DNA of 64,000 bases, from the NCBI GenBank assembly GCA_016712565.1, contig JADJQU010000004.1:1-64000 (forward strand), in the 5' to 3' direction. Each line of letters opens with the position of its first letter. Position 1 is the stretch's first letter. Below are positions 60,666 through 64,000 of this stretch, in pieces. This DNA comes from Planctomycetota bacterium. GTDB lineage: Bacteria > Planctomycetota > UBA1135 > GCA-002686595. Under the pieces are notes generated by a model. That model was not told the origin of the DNA. It worked only from the letters and a program-made list of their open reading frames with translations, and did no database searches. The position numbers were made by a program, and so were the translations under genes.

Positions 60666-62792
60666 ATGAACAAACTTTTCTTCGTCGGTGCCTTCACGGC
60701 AAGCCTCGCCCTGCCGAGCTTCTCGTTCGCCCACGGCGGGACCTATCGCGGACCCGGTGACACGACGCCCCCCTCGGGCGGCGGCGGTGGCGGCGGCGGT
60801 GGTCCGACGACCCCTGGACCGGCGGGTCCCGGCGCGCCCGGCCCCAGCGGTCCGAGCACGCCCGGCGCGGTGACTCCCGGTGCTCCCGCCGGCGGCCCCG
60901 GCCCGGCCAAGCCCAAGACGGGCGGCACGGACACTGGCCCCGACCTCACGGTTTGGCAGTTCTGGTGGGGCTTCAACAAGGAGCCGTACCTGAACCTGAA
61001 GTCGCACCTCGGCGGTGCGGTGCAGACCGGCTCGGACGAGTACTACCTGGGCCGCGGGGAAAGCCAGCAGGCCAAGGACACGCTGCGCGTCAGCGAAGAG
61101 AAAATCCGCAGCGTGATCGTGCCCATGCTCCTCGACGGGCTCGACCCGAAGAAGGAGAACTCCAACGACGTGCAGTCCAGCTGCATGATCGCCCTGGCCA
61201 AGATCGGCGACGCCAAGAGCGAGGACGGCAAGTCGCTCCTGGGCGAAGCGATCAAGAAGCACGGGTACCTGACCAGCGGCAGCCAGGAGTTGTCGGAAAC
61301 AGCGGCGGTCTCCCTGGGGATCCTGGCCAATCGCGACAACATCGACCTGCTCTCGGCGGTGCTGAACAACGACCAGGCCAAGCTGCGGGCACTGGACGTG
61401 CAGCAGAACGGCAATGTGACGACGCGCACGCGCGCGTTTGCCGCCTACGGCCTGGGTCTGATCGGCTGCAAGGCCTCCAACGACGACCGCAAGGCGATCG
61501 TCGCGACCCTGCGCGCGGTGCTCGATGGCGAAGGCAAGACCATGGCCCAGCGCGACATCCAGGTCGCGTGCATCACGTCCATCGGCCTGACGCCCCTGGA
61601 CATCTCGCCCGACGACAACACGGTCGACGAGGTCAAGAAGATCAAGGCGCCGGAGTCCGTCCAAAGCCGCCAGGATCAACTGCGCTACCTGATCTCCTAC
61701 TTCGGAGATTCGTCCAACAACTACCTGATCCGCGCCCACGTCCCGACGGCTCTGGGACGCCTGCTGGGTTCCGGCGACGTGCCCCAGGACTTCGCCTTCC
61801 GGAAGGTCGCCACCGGGATGCTCATGGAGAGCCTGTCGAAGGACTCCAAGGATCAGGACGCGATCCAGCAAAGCTGCGCCCTGGCTCTGGGCGTCATCGG
61901 TGACTGCGACGAAGACGAAACCGACAAGGCCATTCGGGCCACGCTGATGCAGGTCAAGGAGGACCTGACGGACCAGCAGACGCGCAACTTCGCCCTGATC
62001 GCCCTGGCCCAGGCCGCGGGCCGCCCGGGCACCGGCACCGGCGACCCGATCTACGGCGTCAACGCCAAGGACAAGAAGGAGAATGCCCGCACCTTCCTGC
62101 TGAACGAGATCAGCAGGGGCAAGAGCAACGCGAAGCCCTGGTCGGGCCTGGCCCTGGGTGTGCTGGAGCGCTCGCTCCTGGACGCCAAGGCCGGCCAATC
62201 GGCCGATGCCTTGATGGCCATGGGTGCGACCCTCGAGGCCTCCAAGGCCCCCGAGGACGTCGGCGCCTTCGCCATTGCCTGCGGCATCTCGAAGAACCGC
62301 GGGGCCAAGGACGCGCTGCTGAAGCACCTGGGTGCGGTCAGCGACGTCGAAGCCCGCGGCTACACGGCCATCGGCCTGGGCCTGATGGACGAGCAGTCGG
62401 CGATCGCTCCGATCCAGGAGATCGTCAAGAAGTCCAAGTACAGCCCCGACCTGCTGAAGAGCACCGCCATCGCCCTGGGTCTCCTGGGCGACAAGCAGCT
62501 CGTCAACGACCTGGTGGACATGCTGAAGTCCTCGACGGGTCTCGCCTCGCAGGCGGCCATCAGCTCGGCGCTGGGCTTCATCGGCGACTCGCGCTCGGTG
62601 GAACCGCTGATCGACATGATGAAGAACCAGGAAGTCTCGGCCTTGGCTCGCGCCTTCGCCGCGGTGGCCCTGGGCATCATCGCCGACAAGGAACCCTTCC
62701 CCTGGAACTCGAAGATCGGCGTGAACTCCAACTACCGCGCCAACACGCCCTCCCTGACCGACCAGAAGGGCGGCATCCTCGACATCCTTTGA
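60666..62792 (+). CDS. large exported HEAT-repeat protein
   Basis: 708 residues. The signal peptide KLFFVGAFTASLALPSFSFA is followed by a ~65-residue Gly/Pro linker with a run of nine Gly, then a WQFWWGFNKEPYLNLKSHLG segment and a HEAT array to the C-terminus (for example TAVSLGILANRDNIDLLSAV-like units repeated about every 35-40 residues, SAISSALGFIGDSRSVEPL). Each unit repeats A-x-G-L-G-x-I/L-x-D, giving a strikingly regular solenoid. Codon use and strong terminator suggest a well-expressed protein. Likely an extracytoplasmic scaffold; partner unknown. The ATG at 60666 is set by the signal peptide. Confidence 0.88.
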   Translation: MNKLFFVGAFTASLALPSFSFAHGGTYRGPGDTTPPSGGGGGGGGGPTTPGPAGPGAPGPSGPSTPGAVTPGAPAGGPGPAKPKTGGTDTGPDLTVWQFWWGFNKEPYLNLKSHLGGAVQTGSDEYYLGRGESQQAKDTLRVSEEKIRSVIVPMLLDGLDPKKENSNDVQSSCMIALAKIGDAKSEDGKSLLGEAIKKHGYLTSGSQELSETAAVSLGILANRDNIDLLSAVLNNDQAKLRALDVQQNGNVTTRTRAFAAYGLGLIGCKASNDDRKAIVATLRAVLDGEGKTMAQRDIQVACITSIGLTPLDISPDDNTVDEVKKIKAPESVQSRQDQLRYLISYFGDSSNNYLIRAHVPTALGRLLGSGDVPQDFAFRKVATGMLMESLSKDSKDQDAIQQSCALALGVIGDCDEDETDKAIRATLMQVKEDLTDQQTRNFALIALAQAAGRPGTGTGDPIYGVNAKDKKENARTFLLNEISRGKSNAKPWSGLALGVLERSLLDAKAGQSADALMAMGATLEASKAPEDVGAFAIACGISKNRGAKDALLKHLGAVSDVEARGYTAIGLGLMDEQSAIAPIQEIVKKSKYSPDLLKSTAIALGLLGDKQLVNDLVDMLKSSTGLASQAAISSALGFIGDSRSVEPLIDMMKNQEVSALARAFAAVALGIIADKEPFPWNSKIGVNSNYRANTPSLTDQKGGILDIL

Positions 62793-62829
62793 TTCGCGGC
62801 CCCCGCACCCGCGGGAGCCCTTGAATTCA

Positions 62830-62871
62830 CGCGCCGCGCGGAGCAGCCCTCCGCGCGGCGCGCTGCTTTTG
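62830..62871 (+). terminator. intrinsic terminator after the HEAT gene
   Basis: CGCGCCGCGCGGAG (62830-62843) pairs perfectly over 14 bases with CTCCGCGCGGCGCG (62849-62862) around a 5-base loop, followed by CTGCTTTT. Confidence 0.85.
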
Positions 62872-62900
62872 GGGCCGAACTCGGCGCCGCCCGGCGCCGC

Positions 62901-62935
62901 CCGGCGACGACGGGCGCCGTCCGGCGACGACGGGC
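62901..62935. repeat. 20-bp tandem repeat
   Basis: A 15-base core, CCGGCGACGACGGGC, occurs at 62901-62915 and again at 62921-62935, after two copies of a related CGGCGCCGCC decamer (62882-62901). It lies between convergent genes and codes for nothing evident. Confidence 0.6.
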
Positions 62936-62953
62936 AATTGGGGCGCGGGCCCC

Positions 62954-63574
62954 CTAGGAAGTTCGAGCCCCTGGGCGAGCCAGCACGGAGAGCAGCAGCG
63001 CCATGCCCCCCAGGAGCACTCCCGCCACGCCGACGGACCGGTTCCTGGCACCGCGGGCCGCCTCGGTGTCCGACCGCAGCCTGTCCACGGAGGCGCGCGC
63101 CTCCTCGAGGCTCGCCCGGAACGGCGCTGCGCTTTCCTCCGGCGCGGCCCCGAGCAGGGCCTGCAGGCGGTCCAGGGAGCGCGAAGCGGCCCAGGGATCC
63201 CGCAGCCAGAGCGCCGAGGCCAAGGCCCGTTCGGCGAGCCACAGGTCCTGGGGGGCCAGCGCGAGCCCGGCCTCGGCGGCGTTGCGGGCGGCCACGAAAT
63301 CCCGTGCGCGGTAGTGGAGCCAGACCAGTGCTCGGGAGCGGGTTAGCGGATCGGGCTCGGCGAGGGCCCTCTCGTGCGCGGTGGCGAATTCGCCCCGCTC
63401 GGCGGCCGACTGCACCTCCATCTGCGTGTCCTGTCGGGCCAGAACCGGGCTCGCCCCCAGGGCGGCCCAGAGGAGCATCCGTGCCGCGGCGCCCGCGGCG
63501 CCCGTGGCGCCCGTCGCGAACGTGGGGGCGCGAAGCCGCAGCCGGGGCCCGTTCGAAAGACTAGGGACGGGCAC
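62954..63574 (-). CDS. TPR-like protein with two hydrophobic segments
   Basis: 206 residues. An N-terminal hydrophobic stretch (AARMLLWAALGASPVLA) may be a signal peptide. The middle is a helical repeat of TPR type (RARDFVAARNAAEAGLALAP, DLWLAERALASALWLRDP). A C-terminal transmembrane helix (SVGVAGVLLGGMALLLSVLA) could anchor it in the membrane with the TPRs outside. Short tails follow. The start overlaps the upstream spermidine-synthase-like gene by 14 bases. Function unknown. Confidence 0.72.
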   Translation of the reverse strand: MPVPSLSNGPRLRLRAPTFATGATGAAGAAARMLLWAALGASPVLARQDTQMEVQSAAERGEFATAHERALAEPDPLTRSRALVWLHYRARDFVAARNAAEAGLALAPQDLWLAERALASALWLRDPWAASRSLDRLQALLGAAPEESAAPFRASLEEARASVDRLRSDTEAARGARNRSVGVAGVLLGGMALLLSVLARPGARTS

Positions 63575-64000
63575 GGCTCGCCTCCGCCAAGGAACGCCGC
63601 TGCAGCAGATCGATCGGGTTGAGGTCGTCGCTCAACCAGGGGCCGTCCGTGGCCGCCACCCAGCGGGCTCCCCCATCGAGTTGGGCCGGCCCCCAGAGGT
63701 GGACGAGCTCCAGGCAGGGGCGCGGAGCGTCCACGTCCCGTGGGTCCACGGGTCGCACGCCGTTGCGGGCAAAGACCACGAAGTTGCGCGCGCCGCCGAT
63801 GCGCAGGACCAGCACGGGGCCGTCGAAGGCGCTCGCCGCCGTGGCGGCCACGGCCACGAGCAGCGGGTCCTCGAAGCCGAAGCCTCCGAGGTTGATCGAG
63901 AGCCAACCGCCCGGCGCCAACTTCTCGCGCATCTCGAGGAAGGCCTCGCGCGAGCACAGGTGCGCGGGAATCTCCATCTGGTGCGCGTAGGCGTCCAGCA
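63561..64000 (-). CDS. spermidine-synthase-like protein, C-terminal part (truncated by the window)
   Basis: The frame is open at the window edge, entering as LDAYAHQMEIPAHLCSREAF and continuing FLEMREKLAPGGWLSINLGG. This resembles the end of SpeE-like Rossmann methyltransferase-fold proteins, where DAY...PxHLxTxEFF follows the substrate-binding loop. The visible 146 residues end with VAATDGPWLSDDLNPIDLL, also typical (TDDxxPV-x-x-L). Large membrane-fused planctomycete versions exist, so aminopropyltransferase activity is not certain. The rest lies beyond 64000. Confidence 0.68.
   Translation of the reverse strand, partial: LDAYAHQMEIPAHLCSREAFLEMREKLAPGGWLSINLGGFGFEDPLLVAVAATAASAFDGPVLVLRIGGARNFVVFARNGVRPVDPRDVDAPRPCLELVHLWGPAQLDGGARWVAATDGPWLSDDLNPIDLLQRRSLAEASRARP

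Overview
The window is a GC-rich (by eye about 70%) bacterial chromosome segment, packed with genes on both strands. I read it as Planctomycetota, probably an uncultured lineage. The pointers are a chlamydia/planctomycete-style GreA with a very long N-terminal region, several exported HEAT-repeat proteins, an exported sialate O-acetylesterase with a LamG-like front end, and a C-terminal domain after a beta-propeller at the left edge that I recognise from planctomycete exported proteins. The assignment is inference; no rRNA is present. Core genes (recA, alaS, fab cluster, tmRNA/smpB, sdhCAB) show this is a chromosome.

Layout. 1-2.2 kb: a broken exported propeller gene and an apparently empty stretch. 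2.2-5.9 kb (minus): tRNA-Asn, gluQRS, ahcY and an ArsR-methyltransferase fusion that probably regulates the SAM/SAH cycle. 6-10 kb (minus): giant GreA and an rRNA methyltransferase. 10-13.4 kb (plus): degenerate amidohydrolase and dusB. 13.5-17.7 kb (minus): class I aldolase, an unknown exported protein, pcnB. 17.8-22.3 kb: tRNA-Trp, rsmG, a tiny membrane protein, tRNA-Leu, smpB, an esterase and ssrA (tmRNA). 22.4-26.9 kb (minus): HAMP protein, exported HEAT protein and three type IV pilin-like genes. 27.4-32.9 kb (plus): tkt, HEAT lipoprotein, a flippase-like membrane protein, PfkB kinase. 33-37 kb: recA and alaS. 37.2-43.7 kb: rpmF-plsX-fabH-fabD-fabG-acpP-fabF. 43.9-47.5 kb: a helical unknown, a UDP-sugar pyrophosphorylase, ddl and dapB (cell-wall precursors). 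47.6-50.5 kb: tRNA-Leu, hybrid histidine kinase and a coupled unknown. 50.5-52.3 kb (minus): an exported beta-propeller protein behind a cobalamin riboswitch. 52.3-56.5 kb: unknowns, a MaoC dehydratase with a small Cys protein, and a degenerate histidine-phosphatase-like protein. 56.8-60.4 kb: sdhCAB. 60.7-64 kb: a large exported HEAT protein, a TPR-like membrane protein and a partial spermidine-synthase-like gene.

Two points matter to a reader. First, the riboswitch-controlled propeller at 50490-51885 resembles in logic the Bacteroidota B12-capturing propeller BtuG, and is the best candidate for an undescribed system here. Second, about ten genes, including the normally indispensable fabG and dapB, need a one-base frame correction, often inside a G or C run. 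The simplest reading is base-level sequence error rather than gene decay, so those genes are annotated across the break.
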